Shown here piece after piece: positions 32,325-42,857 of a stretch of 64,000 nucleotides of DNA. The stretch spans positions 186,001 through 250,000 of the forward strand of contig NBNI01000005.1 of the NCBI GenBank assembly GCA_004379135.1, read 5' to 3'. Numbering within the stretch: the stretch's first letter is position 1; the number at the start of each line of letters is the position of its first letter. The notes under the pieces are model-generated. The model did not search any database and was not told the DNA's origin. It was given only the letters and a program-made list of their open reading frames with translations. The position numbers were made by a program, and so were the translations under genes. The DNA is from Acidimicrobiales bacterium mtb01 (GTDB lineage Bacteria > Actinomycetota > Acidimicrobiia > Acidimicrobiales > Ilumatobacteraceae).

Positions 32325-32936
32325 ATGGGTGAACGGCACCCGACGGCCCAGGCCATGGTGGAACTTGCCATCCAGGCGCTGAACGAGGGCGGCGAGGCGG
32401 CGGTGAAAGTCGACGCCATCGTGCGCAAGTGCCAGGTGTCGGTGACGTCGCTGTATCACCACTTCGGAAGCCGCGAGGGTCTCATCGAGGCGGCGCTCAT
32501 CGAGCGCTACTCGCGCATCGTCGTCACCAACGTGGACGACTTCGTGAGTGGCGTGAAGTCGTCAAGAGATCGCACCGAAATGAAGTCGCTCCTCGAGCGC
32601 TTCGTACCGTTCCTTCAGGGTCGGGCCAATCGCGAGGTTCGCTTCGCTCGGGCCGCCGCCGTAGGTGCGGCGATCAACCGGCCGGCACTGCGCGAGACGA
32701 TGGGCAAAGTCCAGGATCAGCAGGCTCAGGTATTGGCGGACGCTCTCGCCGACGGCCAGCGGCGCGGGATCGTTCGATCGGGCGTGGACGCCCTCTCGCT
32801 CGCGTACTGGCTGTCGGGAATCGTGTTCGGCAAGATCCTTTTGGAGATCGCGTCACCGAGTGACGACCAGGAGTCGACTTACTCGGAACTCTCCGTACAG
32901 GCGATCGAGTCGGTCGTCCTCCCGGCGATCATGTGA
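32325..32936 (+). CDS. TetR family transcriptional regulator
   Basis: A 203-residue regulator. The N-terminal DNA-binding domain has AVKVDAIVRKCQVSVTSLYHHFGSREGLIEAALI, the standard TetR helix-turn-helix with YHHFGSREGL. The C-terminal domain is ligand-binding and helical (about residues 80-200). It lies downstream of the marR-aminotransferase pair with its own possible operator. Its targets are not known; the MFS pump operator 5.5 kb away is one candidate but the sites differ. Confidence 0.92.
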   Translation: MGERHPTAQAMVELAIQALNEGGEAAVKVDAIVRKCQVSVTSLYHHFGSREGLIEAALIERYSRIVVTNVDDFVSGVKSSRDRTEMKSLLERFVPFLQGRANREVRFARAAAVGAAINRPALRETMGKVQDQQAQVLADALADGQRRGIVRSGVDALSLAYWLSGIVFGKILLEIASPSDDQESTYSELSVQAIESVVLPAIM

Positions 32937-32972
32937 TCGGGGCTTCGCATCGTCCGGCACCGAGACGATGTT

Positions 32973-35249
32973 TCACACTCCTCCGATGGTCAGAGTGTTA
33001 CTTGTCAGGCCCAGCCATCTGGCTTCCTCTCGGAGCTTCTCGTTGCCACCTTCGAACCGAACTTGAATCTGTGTGCGATTGACATTCCTCGGGAGAGTGG
33101 ACGTCCAGGAGAAACTCCCATCGCGCTGCACGGTCACAGTAGCGTTCGGGACCTGCTTCCATTGATCGTTCCCCACCTTGATCCAGGGGTAGATCACCGA
33201 ACCACTCGCTAGACCAGGCGCTGTGCCGCGCACCGTCACTCTCGTTCCAGCGAGACCCAGAAGGATTCGTTTCCGGTTGCTCGACGTCAGCTGGAGGTCG
33301 TAGGGCTTGAAGGTTCCGACTGCCCCGGTGAAGCATTTTTGACGCCAATAACAGAATTGAACCTCGACCAATCGTTCCCCGACACTGAACCCGATCCAAA
33401 GTTCACCATCTATGTACCGCGGGTCCACAACTCGCTGGAACGTCGAGCTCTCGCGATCTCTGGAAAACTTCCACACCGTCTTCGTGAGGATGGCTTGGTT
33501 CTTGAGAACGGGCGTCCCCCACCTGAATCTGGCGAAACGAAGGAGCCCTTCCGCCTCGAGTACCGCCTTGGGGAGGGGACCGTCGGCGAACTGGGGCTCG
33601 GGGGCACCGATCGGGCCAAGGGTGACCTCCGTGCCGTCGCCGAAGAGACTGATGGCGGTCAGAGTGAACGTCACCTCGGCGGCATCCGGCAAACCCGCCT
33701 GAGTCGGATACGGGAAGTAGATCGTGCACGAGTCAGAAGTTGTCTGACAAGAGAACCCCATGTGGCCGGTGGTCACCTGGTAGAGCGCGTACACCCTCCC
33801 CTCGTCGCCAGCGGGTGGGCTCCACTTCAGAACCAGCGCTTCAGCCGGGAGGATCCTGTTTTTCCCATCGACGTTGAACCACCAACCGGTTTCGAAGATT
33901 CCTGCTACGCGGAAATCGGTGGGCGGCGGGAAGCGCGGCGTGCAGACGGTCGACGCTCCCGGTGTGAACTTGGCGACGCGATCTGCGGCGGCGATATTGC
34001 CGGCGTCGGTGAATTTGCCTGCGACATAGATGGCGCCACCCCCAGCATCGATGATCGACCGAACGGCGTTGTTGACGCCGTTGGTGCAGCCCGAACTGAT
34101 GGGCTCCCAGTTCGATCCCGGCACCGTGATGTTGAGCCGGGCGATGTTGAACGCGGTCACGCCACCGATGCTCGTGAATTGCCCGCCGGCGTAGAGGTAC
34201 TTGATGCCACCGTGGTCGATGACGCGCAACTCTTCGATCACTCCGCCCGAACCCGAGTTCAGGGCTGCGCCGATGCTCACCCAGTCGGAGGCCGCGCCGT
34301 CCCACTTTGCCAGGAAGATGGTGTTAGGAACATTCACGTCGCCATTCTTGACCCTGTCGAAAGTGCCACCGATGTAGATGTCGTTGCCTTCGGCGGCAAT
34401 GGCTGCCACCACGCGGTTGGGGGCGCCGTCGGTCGAGTCTCCGATGGGGGACCAGGAGGTCCCGTTCCATCTGCCCACCCGGAGGGCGCCGGTACCGGCG
34501 CCGTTGACCGAAGTGAACTGGCCGGTCGCGATGATGTCGTCGCCGGCGAGAGTCATGCCGTTGACGATCTTGTCCACGCCGCCCAGACCCGTCCCCACGG
34601 CGGTCATCGCGTCGCTCGTCGCGTCGTACATCGCGATTCCTGCGGAGTTCGGGATCGTTCCGCCGGCCTTTGCATACGCATTGTTGAAGAATCCACCGAT
34701 GAACACAGTGGACGGGGATGCAACGACGATTTCCTCGACACCGTCCCAGTTTTCCGGGGTGTCGTTCACGCCGTTGTTGGTGGCGCCGGCATCGCCAAGT
34801 TCGGACCAGACCGAGCCGTTCCACTTCGCGAGTCGATTGACGCTCACTCCGCCAAGGCCTGCTATCTCTCCACCGACGTACAACGTGTCGTCCGATGTCG
34901 AGCCGCTATCACCGCCTTGATCGAGCGCGACGGCGTAGATGCCACCGGCGTTGCCGTTCGGTCCCTGGGTGGTGACACCTCCGCCCAGGGAACTCCAGGC
35001 CGTACCGTTCCACTTGGCGATGTTCTTCGTCTCGGCGACACCGCCGGCACTCGTGAAGGTTCCCCCCGCGAAGACGTTTCCGGCGGCATCCCGCACCAAC
35101 TGAAAGGCAGTGCCATCCGGGATTCCGGTGCCGAGGGCCTCCCAGCCTCCGGTGACGGCACCAACCGGCGCCTGTGGGACGGATAATGCGAGCACTCCTG
35201 CCACCAGGGAGGAAGCGAGGCCGACAGCAACCTTGGTGCGACGAATCAT
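32973..35249 (-). CDS. secreted beta-propeller-type repeat protein
   Basis: A 758-residue secreted protein. A Sec signal peptide ends near APVGA (residue 31). Residues 35 to about 470 hold about seven repeats built on GGxFTSAGGVxxxNIAKWNGTxWSSLG, as in Kelch- or delta-60-like propellers. The C-terminal 290 residues contain beta-rich segments with cysteine pairs (CQTTSDSC, CYWRQKC) and end in two similar domains (RILLGLAGTRVTVRG and RTQIQVRFEGGNE). No sortase motif or membrane anchor is visible. It may bind sugars or surfaces, but no ligand is evident. Monocistronic. Confidence 0.8.
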   Translation of the reverse strand: MIRRTKVAVGLASSLVAGVLALSVPQAPVGAVTGGWEALGTGIPDGTAFQLVRDAAGNVFAGGTFTSAGGVAETKNIAKWNGTAWSSLGGGVTTQGPNGNAGGIYAVALDQGGDSGSTSDDTLYVGGEIAGLGGVSVNRLAKWNGSVWSELGDAGATNNGVNDTPENWDGVEEIVVASPSTVFIGGFFNNAYAKAGGTIPNSAGIAMYDATSDAMTAVGTGLGGVDKIVNGMTLAGDDIIATGQFTSVNGAGTGALRVGRWNGTSWSPIGDSTDGAPNRVVAAIAAEGNDIYIGGTFDRVKNGDVNVPNTIFLAKWDGAASDWVSIGAALNSGSGGVIEELRVIDHGGIKYLYAGGQFTSIGGVTAFNIARLNITVPGSNWEPISSGCTNGVNNAVRSIIDAGGGAIYVAGKFTDAGNIAAADRVAKFTPGASTVCTPRFPPPTDFRVAGIFETGWWFNVDGKNRILPAEALVLKWSPPAGDEGRVYALYQVTTGHMGFSCQTTSDSCTIYFPYPTQAGLPDAAEVTFTLTAISLFGDGTEVTLGPIGAPEPQFADGPLPKAVLEAEGLLRFARFRWGTPVLKNQAILTKTVWKFSRDRESSTFQRVVDPRYIDGELWIGFSVGERLVEVQFCYWRQKCFTGAVGTFKPYDLQLTSSNRKRILLGLAGTRVTVRGTAPGLASGSVIYPWIKVGNDQWKQVPNATVTVQRDGSFSWTSTLPRNVNRTQIQVRFEGGNEKLREEARWLGLTSNTLTIGGV

Positions 35250-35342
35250 GTTGACCTTTCGAAGGGGCGTCCAGAGACTGTTCAGGACGCTTCAACTAAC
35301 AGTGTGCCGAAAGTAGCACGGACTTCGCCCGGCCCCGAAAGG

Positions 35343-36185
35343 TCAGATCTCGATCGAGGTGAGGTCGGGGCCGAGGACGATGTTGCCCCCGAAGTGGGCC
35401 GCGGCACGTGAACGCCAGTCGTCTTCCTGGCCCGCCTGAAGCGCGGGCACGTAGTGCGTGAGAACCAGGTTCTTCACGTTGTTGCGGGCCGCGGTCTGGG
35501 CCGCCTGCTCGACGGTCGAGTGGTAGTCGAGGATGTCGCGGAAGCGTTCGCCCGTGGGCACCAAGTCAGCCACGAACTTCACCATGTCGTCGCGGATCAC
35601 CGTCTGCACGTACGCGTCGGCGTCGCGGCACATCTCGTCGAGGCCGGAGCACGGAATCGTGTCGCCCGCCAGCGCCGCCACCTTGCCGTCGTGCTGGATG
35701 CGGAACCCGATGCTCGGCGTCACCGGACGGTGGTCGGTTTCGTGCACGGTCACCTGTGCATCGCCCACCGCGAACGAGTCGCCGGGCACCACTTCGCACA
35801 CATCGACCGTGAGCGGCCCGTTGGCACGCAGGTCGTCGTGATGATCGTGGCGGTACTGCTGGTCGAGAGCGAGCATGACGAGCATCGCGTCGACCATCGC
35901 GCGGGTGCCGCGCGGCCCGAACACCACCAGCGGCACGTTGACGGGCGACATCACCCACCGAGACGTGACGAGGTCGTTGAGGTCGGTGATGTGATCACTG
36001 TGCAGATGGGTGATGAGGAGCGTGCTCACCGCCGGCGGCACGACTCCGGCCGCCATGAGCCGCATGAGCGCACCGCGTCCACAGTCGACCATCACGTTCT
36101 GAGCACCGGCCTGCACGAGCGTGCACGGACCAGCGCGATTGGGATCGGGGAGCGGACTGCCGGTGCCGAGGAGCGTGATCTTCAC
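35343..36185 (-). CDS. MBL-fold metallo-hydrolase (RNase Z/arylsulfatase-like)
   Basis: A 280-residue metallo-beta-lactamase-fold hydrolase starting MKITLLGTGSPLPDP. It has HLHSDH at 60-65, ALAGDTIPC with the bridging Asp, and LTHYVPALQAG with a further His ligand. The order resembles RNase Z and the related lactonases or arylsulfatases. The GTG start overlaps the sufU stop by four bases, so it is part of the second suf operon. That placement may mean a role in sulfur metabolism, but nothing in the sequence confirms it. Confidence 0.83.
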   Translation of the reverse strand: MKITLLGTGSPLPDPNRAGPCTLVQAGAQNVMVDCGRGALMRLMAAGVVPPAVSTLLITHLHSDHITDLNDLVTSRWVMSPVNVPLVVFGPRGTRAMVDAMLVMLALDQQYRHDHHDDLRANGPLTVDVCEVVPGDSFAVGDAQVTVHETDHRPVTPSIGFRIQHDGKVAALAGDTIPCSGLDEMCRDADAYVQTVIRDDMVKFVADLVPTGERFRDILDYHSTVEQAAQTAARNNVKNLVLTHYVPALQAGQEDDWRSRAAAHFGGNIVLGPDLTSIEI

Positions 36186-36625
36186 CGGGCTTCGGCCAGT
36201 GCTTCGGCGAGCGTGTTCCAGGCGAGGGTTGCGCACTTGATGCGCACGGGGAACTTCACCACGCCCTGCAACGCCTCGAGGTCGCCCAACTTCACTTCGG
36301 CGATGGGTGACGGATCGTCGTCCTCGATCGACATCATGCTCTTGAACTTGCGAACCAAGGCCTTGACCTCGGCCACCGATTTGCCCTTCACGGCCTGCGT
36401 CATCATCGAAGCCGAACTCTGCGAGATGCTGCAGCCCTGCCCGCCCACCTTCACATCGGTGACCGTGTCGCCGTCGATCTGGAGGAACACGGTAATCTCG
36501 TCGCCGCACAGCGGGTTGTGGCCCTCGGCGCGAACGGCCGGCGGCGTGGCGAGTTCACCGCGGTTGCGCGGGGTGCGGTAGTGGTCGAGGATGATCTCGC
36601 GGTAGAGGTCTTCGAGGCCGGGCAT
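36182..36625 (-). CDS. sufU: SufU zinc-dependent sulfurtransferase
   Basis: A 147-residue SufU. The ligands are Cys40 and Asp42 (NPLCGDEI), Cys65 (GGQGCSIS) and Cys131 (RIKCATLAW). SufU takes persulfide sulfur from SufS through its zinc site and passes it on to the SufBCD scaffold. The spacer between the second and third cysteines is long, as in true SufU and not IscU. It lies 22 bases after sufS. ATG chosen by comparison with the family start MxxLEDLYREIILDHY. Confidence 0.95.
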   Translation of the reverse strand: MPGLEDLYREIILDHYRTPRNRGELATPPAVRAEGHNPLCGDEITVFLQIDGDTVTDVKVGGQGCSISQSSASMMTQAVKGKSVAEVKALVRKFKSMMSIEDDDPSPIAEVKLGDLEALQGVVKFPVRIKCATLAWNTLAEALAEAR

Positions 36626-36647
36626 GAGGTTCCTTCCGGTTTCCGTT

Positions 36648-37885
36648 CTACAGCCCGAAGATGTCGCTCGCACCGTCGAGTGCGTCGGCCAGGGCATCGG
36701 CGTCGGATTCCTCGTTGTAGAGATAGAAGCTCGCGCGGGCGGTGGCGTTGGCGCCGAGCAGACGCATGAGGGGTTTGGCGCAGTGGTGGCCAGCCCGCAC
36801 GCACACGTTCTTCTGGTCGAGCACTTGGCTCAGGTCGTGCGGGTGGATGTCGCGGAACGCGAAACTCAGCACCGCGCCGCGCACCTCGATGTTGCGCGGG
36901 CCGTGCACGACGATGTCGTCGCCGTAGCGATCGGACAATGTGCGCAGCGCGTAGTCGGTGAGGTGCATCTCATGCTGGCGGACGTTGGCCATGCCGATCG
37001 ACGAGAGATAGTCGACGGCGGCGCCGAGCCCAACGGCTTCCACGATCGGGGGCGTTCCGGCCTCGAACTTGGCCGGCAGTTCGGCGCTGGTGAATCCGTC
37101 GAGTCGCACGTCGGAGATCATGTTTCCGCCGCCGAGGAACGGCGGCATCGCGTCGAGCATTTGCTCGCGACCCCACAGAACCCCGATGCCCGACGGGCCG
37201 CACATCTTGTGGCTGCTGAAGGTGACGAAGTCGGCGCCCCACGCCTGCACGTCGGTGACGTTGTGCGGCACGTACTGGCACGCGTCGACGATCGCGATCG
37301 CTCCGGCGTCGTGGGCCGCGCGGCACAGGCGGGCCACCGGTGTGATGGTTCCGAGCACGTTGCTCATGGCGGTGAACGAGAGAGCCTTGGCGCCGTCGAG
37401 AAGTCGGTCGAGATCGGTGAGGTCGAGTTCGCCGTCGGCGGTGAGCGGGATCCAGCGCAACTCGATGCCGCGTTCAGCGGCCAGCATGTGCCACGGCACG
37501 ATGTTGGCGTGGTGCTCCATGTGCGTGAGCACCACGGCGTCGCCGCGCTTCACATTGGCTCCGCCCCACGAGTGGGCAATCAGGTTGAGCGATTCGGTCG
37601 CGTTCTTGGTGAACACCACTTCATTCGCCTTGGGCGCGTTGATGAACTTGCGAACCTTCTCGCGCGCACCCTCGAACGCGTCGGTGGCCGCGGCTGCCAG
37701 GCGATACGCGCTGCGATTGATGGGTGCGTAACCGGTGCGCATGAAGTCGGCCATCGCGTCGATGACCTGGTTCGGCTTCTGAGACGTGTTGGCCGAGTCG
37801 AGATAGACGATGGGTCGGCCGTCGAGCGACTGCTGAAGAACCGGGAAGTCGGCCTTCACGCGGGCCCAGTCGACGGCCGAGGTGC

Positions 37886-37889
<4 letters not shown>
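36648..37889 (-). CDS. sufS: cysteine desulfurase SufS
   Basis: A 413-residue group II cysteine desulfurase. His126 stacks on PLP, Asp202 and Gln205 contact the cofactor, Lys228 in SSHKMCGPSG forms the Schiff base, and Cys370 in RAGHHCAKP is the persulfide carrier. It removes sulfur from cysteine for SufU. Its ATG overlaps the stop of the second sufC by four bases. Confidence 0.96.
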
Positions 37890-38665
<776 letters not shown>

Positions 38666-38691
38666 GAGGCCGAAGTCTAGGAGCGCCCCCG

Positions 38692-38719
38692 GATTACTCC
38701 TATGGCCATAGTGGAAATC
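38692..38719. promoter_or_regulatory. suf operator-like palindrome upstream of the second sufC
   Basis: Third suf palindrome. On the minus strand it reads ATTTCCACTA-N6-TAGG, and its plus-strand half CCTA-N6-TAGTGGAAAT shows the symmetry about 38705.5. It is 27 bases upstream of the sufC GTG and overlaps the end of the LPxTG gene by two bases. Confidence 0.7.
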
Positions 38720-41700
38720 AGCCGGCGATGCCCCGGCGCTCGTTCCTGCGTCGGGAGTTCGAGGCGATCGCCGCACACAGCAGTCCGACCATGAGGAAGC
38801 CGGTCGCCAGCGGCCAAGCGGGTTCGGAGCCGGTTCGAGGCAGGCGCGGACTCGTGAATCGCGTCAGAACCCGGAGGCCACGTCCCGATTCGGTTCCGTA
38901 CACGACCATGGTGTGGTCACCCGCGATCCCTGTGGGGGCAGTGAACGAGGCTTCCACGGTGCCCGAGGCGTTGGCACGGACACGGGTCACGGTCAGAGGA
39001 TCGGAATAGAACCCGATCCAGACGTCCTCATTGGCCAGGAAATTGTTGATCGACACCGTGATCCGGTCACCGCTTCGGATGTCGAATCGTCGTGTGCCTG
39101 TCGTTGGTCCGCTCCCCCTCGACGCCGAGCCAGTGACGTTCAGTTGGCCGTTCGTGCCATTCCTGGACACCGATTCGAGGATCGGGAGGTTCGACAACTT
39201 CTCCGGATTCGGAACGATGGTCGGCGGATTCGTCGACGGTGTCGTGATGGTGGGGGGACTGCCCGTCGTCGGCGGAGTCGTCGGAGGAGACGGCGGCACG
39301 AGGAAGACTTGATATTCCGGGCTGTAGCGGAAGACGAATGTCGCGCCACCCGTCATCCCGATCGGCGCGTTGACCGCGAGCACCTTGCCCTCGGAATCAA
39401 GTTCAACGCTTGCTCCAAAAGCTCCGTACTGCGAGTCGCTGCGAATGACTCCGCCCCGTGGCGCCCAGTGATCGTTCTCCCATGCCAGGACCGCGGCGGA
39501 TCCGGAGGTCTCGCAAGTTCCGTCGTTTGGTGCCCCACCGGCCACCACGACGCCATCGGCACTCAGCGAAACCGAGCGACCGAAGTTCGACCAAGTCTTC
39601 GTTCCCGGGATGGGGGCCCTGACCTGACTCCAATTCGTTCCCGTCCAGTCGTAGACGCGGATGAGTCCGCTGTTCGGCAGAGGCATTTCGCCGTCTCCGA
39701 CGTTGTCGTGCTGCGGTGCGCCGGCGGCGAGGACATCTCCGTCGGCACTCAAATCGACCGACCAACCCAGGAACTCTTCGTCCTGCTCGTCGAGAATGGA
39801 GGCCCCGCGAGGAATCCAGGAGCTTCCCTGCCACTTCCAGACGGACACTCCGGAACTATCTGCCCCCAAGCCGGCTGCACCAACCGCGAGCACATCGCCC
39901 GTGGCATCGAGGGCGAGGGAGAATCCGAAGAACCCTTGGGCCACCGAACCGAACAGTTGCGGCTCGCGACGAATCCAGGAGTTCCCCGAGCGGTCGAAGA
40001 CCGAGACACTGCCCGCATAAGGGTTGGTCTGGCTCGTGAGGCTGCCGATGGCGATCACGTCGCCGTCGGCATTGGCCGACAGTGACCATCCGAAATAGTC
40101 CTGTGTGTCGGCTCCGACGAGATCGGCGCCGACCTGCGTCCATGCGTCACCATCCCACGAGAAGATTCGGACTCTTCCCGTGAACTCGTCATAGCCGATG
40201 TCGCTCACGGCGAGAAGGTCTCCGTCGGCACTCAGCGCCACCGACCAACCCGTGGCGTCGTCGACGCCTGAGTCGCCCACGATGTCGAGACCTCGTTGTA
40301 CCCAACCGTCCTTCGTCCAATCGAACACCCGGGCGCGGCCCGCAGGCTCGTCATCGTCATCGAGGAACACGGATCCGATGGCGATCACGGTGCCGTCATC
40401 GTTCAAATCCATGTGTTTGCCGAACAATTCACCGAGGTACTCATCGGAGCCGGCGCTGGTGATCGTCGCACCAATCTGGCTCCAACCCCTCGAACCACCG
40501 GACTGCTGATAGGTGAATGCTCCCACCAAGGTGACCGATCCGGACGGAGTCGTGACCACGACGTCCACGGCACCGGTCGAGCCGGGAGGCGCGATGACTC
40601 TGACCTCGGATCCGTCGATCTCCGAGTCGACCACGGTCGCGGGGGTGCCGCCGAAGGTGACACTGCTGACGTCGAAGAGGAAGGCTCCTTGGATTTCGAC
40701 CGCTACGCCGCCCTCGGTTGGGCCGGTTGGGTCTCCGCCACACAGGGTGGACACCGAGGAGGCGATGGGTGCCGGAGTCTCGGGCACGTAGGCCCAGATG
40801 CCCGAACCTTCGTTGACGGTCATAAAACGAGATCCTCCGTTGGTCACCGTGAGTCCGAGCACCGCCGTACCAGCCGGCACCGCTTGCCACGTCAGCGGAG
40901 ATTCTCGGTCCCAGTTGCGCAGTATTCGGGGCTGCCGACCGTAACTGGCCGCAATGAACGTGTTGCCGTCGGGGGAGATGGCGGCGCGAACCGCTTGACC
41001 GTTGGCGAAATCGAGGCTTCCGGCGGCTCCAGGGGTTCCGGAATCGTTCCAGGTGGCGGGTGAGTCGTTTCCGTCCCAGATGTAGCCGCGATCATCGAAG
41101 ACGACGCCGAAAATGGTGAGTCCATCATCGGACATGACCAGGTCCTGCCACAGTTGTTCTGAACCGGGCTTGATGTCCACCCATGTCGAGCCCGAATCGA
41201 CCGAACGCCACACCGAGCCGCCGTAGGTGCTCGCGGCGATCACGGAACCGTCGTTGCTCAGGGCGACGCTCTGAACGAGTAGTGGTTGCGGATCGGGATC
41301 AGACGAGTCGAGGTCGACGATCGTCCAGTTGTCGCCGCCATCGCTGGATGTCGAGATTCCCGAGTAGGCCTGCGCCACCGCGATCACGGATCCATTGGCG
41401 GAGACCGCGACATCGAGATACGCCGAATCGGTCGAGCCCTTTTGAATCCATGTGACTCCGGAGTCAGTGGACACGAAGAGGCGATGGCCGTTGGCGGTGT
41501 CGTCGACCTTGCCCACGAGAGCCACCACTTGGCCACTCGACGACGTCGCCACGGCCGTCCAGTAACCCGAGGGGGACGAGGAGAGCTCCGTCCACTCGAG
41601 TCCACCATCCGCGGTCTTGAGGACCTTCGCGTTGAATTGCGGTTGAGAACTGGCGATGCGTGCTGCAACCGTGTACGCGACGAGGCCGTCGTTGCTGGCA

Positions 41701-41843
41701 TCGACGTCGATGAATCGATCGTTCACGCTCGCTCGGACGAGTCGGGGAGTCGGGACCGCACTCGCGGCCTGGGGAGCGAGATCGGTCAGTCCCACCGCGA
41801 TGCAGCAGGTTGCGAAGATGGTGGCCAGGCGACGGGTCCTCAT
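38718..41843 (-). CDS. LPxTG-anchored surface protein with propeller repeats
   Basis: A 1041-residue surface protein. A Sec signal peptide (cut near ASA, residue 29) precedes about 320 residues of sialidase-like propeller repeats (TADGGLEWTEL, STDSGVTWIQKG, SSDGGDNWTIV). An IPT/TIG-like domain follows around 365-445 (FGGTPATVV). About 400 residues of FG-GAP-like repeats come next (GWSVALSADGDLLAVS and similar), then a Pro/Thr linker. A last beta domain ends in a sortase signal LPRTG at 1001-1005 with a hydrophobic helix and an Arg-rich tail. It is therefore linked to peptidoglycan by a sortase that is not in this window. Confidence 0.87.
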   Translation of the reverse strand: MRTRRLATIFATCCIAVGLTDLAPQAASAVPTPRLVRASVNDRFIDVDASNDGLVAYTVAARIASSQPQFNAKVLKTADGGLEWTELSSSPSGYWTAVATSSSGQVVALVGKVDDTANGHRLFVSTDSGVTWIQKGSTDSAYLDVAVSANGSVIAVAQAYSGISTSSDGGDNWTIVDLDSSDPDPQPLLVQSVALSNDGSVIAASTYGGSVWRSVDSGSTWVDIKPGSEQLWQDLVMSDDGLTIFGVVFDDRGYIWDGNDSPATWNDSGTPGAAGSLDFANGQAVRAAISPDGNTFIAASYGRQPRILRNWDRESPLTWQAVPAGTAVLGLTVTNGGSRFMTVNEGSGIWAYVPETPAPIASSVSTLCGGDPTGPTEGGVAVEIQGAFLFDVSSVTFGGTPATVVDSEIDGSEVRVIAPPGSTGAVDVVVTTPSGSVTLVGAFTYQQSGGSRGWSQIGATITSAGSDEYLGELFGKHMDLNDDGTVIAIGSVFLDDDDEPAGRARVFDWTKDGWVQRGLDIVGDSGVDDATGWSVALSADGDLLAVSDIGYDEFTGRVRIFSWDGDAWTQVGADLVGADTQDYFGWSLSANADGDVIAIGSLTSQTNPYAGSVSVFDRSGNSWIRREPQLFGSVAQGFFGFSLALDATGDVLAVGAAGLGADSSGVSVWKWQGSSWIPRGASILDEQDEEFLGWSVDLSADGDVLAAGAPQHDNVGDGEMPLPNSGLIRVYDWTGTNWSQVRAPIPGTKTWSNFGRSVSLSADGVVVAGGAPNDGTCETSGSAAVLAWENDHWAPRGGVIRSDSQYGAFGASVELDSEGKVLAVNAPIGMTGGATFVFRYSPEYQVFLVPPSPPTTPPTTGSPPTITTPSTNPPTIVPNPEKLSNLPILESVSRNGTNGQLNVTGSASRGSGPTTGTRRFDIRSGDRITVSINNFLANEDVWIGFYSDPLTVTRVRANASGTVEASFTAPTGIAGDHTMVVYGTESGRGLRVLTRFTSPRLPRTGSEPAWPLATGFLMVGLLCAAIASNSRRRNERRGIAG

Positions 41844-41852
41844 CTCCCCACC

Positions 41853-42851
41853 CTATTCAGACTTGCTTGCCCGCTCTCGATCCCCCTTCGAAAGCGCGCG
41901 CCAGATGGCCGGGTACGAGCCGTACTCGTAATCCGTGCTCACGTACCCCGACTCCACGAGCATCCGGTGGTAGAGCGGCAGGTTTCGGAACGGAACTCCG
42001 GCATCCACGTGATGCGCGAGGTGGAAGCCGATGTTGAACGGCACGAGGAAGAACTGCGCGAGCGGGTGCTGCATGACCGAGTGCGTGGCCACGCGGCGAT
42101 CGTCGGACGCGTTCAGCCCGCCGTGCTCGGCGATCGATCGCAGTCGATTGATCACGCGCCACACCGTGAGGTACGGAACGATCCAGAGCACCGGGTAGAC
42201 CCACCAGTGGCCGCTCACGATCGCGGCCGCCAACAGCACGGCCTGCACCGCGAGAATCTTGACCTGCGACCAGCGCGCCACGGTGACCGGCCCGGCGAGC
42301 ACCGCCAGTTGCGTGCGCAGCAACTTGAGTCCGGTCCGCCCGGTCGCATCGCGCACCAACTTGCGACGGAAACTGGCCGGCGAGATCGGATAGTTCGCGT
42401 ACAGCGGAATGTCGGGCTCGTTGGGCCCGAACTCCTCGCGGTGATGCGCCATGTGTCCGCGGCGGTACGCGTCGGTGTTGGTGAGGCCCGGGTAGCCGAC
42501 GATCCAGCGTCCGACGATGTCGTTCATGTGCTTGTTGCGGAACAGCAGACGATGCGCCGCCTCGTGCATGAGCGACGCGAGTTGGGCGTGAGCGCGACCC
42601 ATCAGCACGATGGCCGGGAGCCACGACCACGGCCCGAGCCACACCGCACCCGCGATCACGGCGGCGATCTGCACCCAGGTCGACACCACTGAGAGCGCGT
42701 TGCGTGCTGAAGGAATGCGACGGAGTTCGTCGCGCATCGCCGGGGTGAGGCGTCCGTCGGCCAGCACCGATGCGGTCGGTTGGCCGGGCCTCAGCACGTC
42801 GTTCGACGGCACCATGCCGCCGAGGCGCGGAGACGTCGCTGTGGTCACCAC
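41853..42851 (-). CDS. fatty acid desaturase family protein
   Basis: A 332-residue membrane enzyme with three histidine boxes: HEAAHRLL, HMAHHREE and HLAHH in FNIGFHLAHHVD. Hydrophobic pairs around WVQIAAVIAGAVWLG and LAVQAVLLAAAIVSG form the membrane part. It belongs to the desaturase/alkane-hydroxylase-like di-iron family and is only distantly like the desaturase at 19670-20668. The substrate is unknown. It lies ten bases upstream of the LPxTG protein gene in the same direction. Confidence 0.87.
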   Translation of the reverse strand: MVTTATSPRLGGMVPSNDVLRPGQPTASVLADGRLTPAMRDELRRIPSARNALSVVSTWVQIAAVIAGAVWLGPWSWLPAIVLMGRAHAQLASLMHEAAHRLLFRNKHMNDIVGRWIVGYPGLTNTDAYRRGHMAHHREEFGPNEPDIPLYANYPISPASFRRKLVRDATGRTGLKLLRTQLAVLAGPVTVARWSQVKILAVQAVLLAAAIVSGHWWVYPVLWIVPYLTVWRVINRLRSIAEHGGLNASDDRRVATHSVMQHPLAQFFLVPFNIGFHLAHHVDAGVPFRNLPLYHRMLVESGYVSTDYEYGSYPAIWRALSKGDRERASKSE

Positions 42852-42857
42852 GTCAGA

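Noticed and set aside
33339-35186. A 615-codon plus-strand frame opposite the secreted repeat protein
   Set aside because: The minus-strand protein has a signal peptide and regular repeats; the plus frame only mirrors those repeats.
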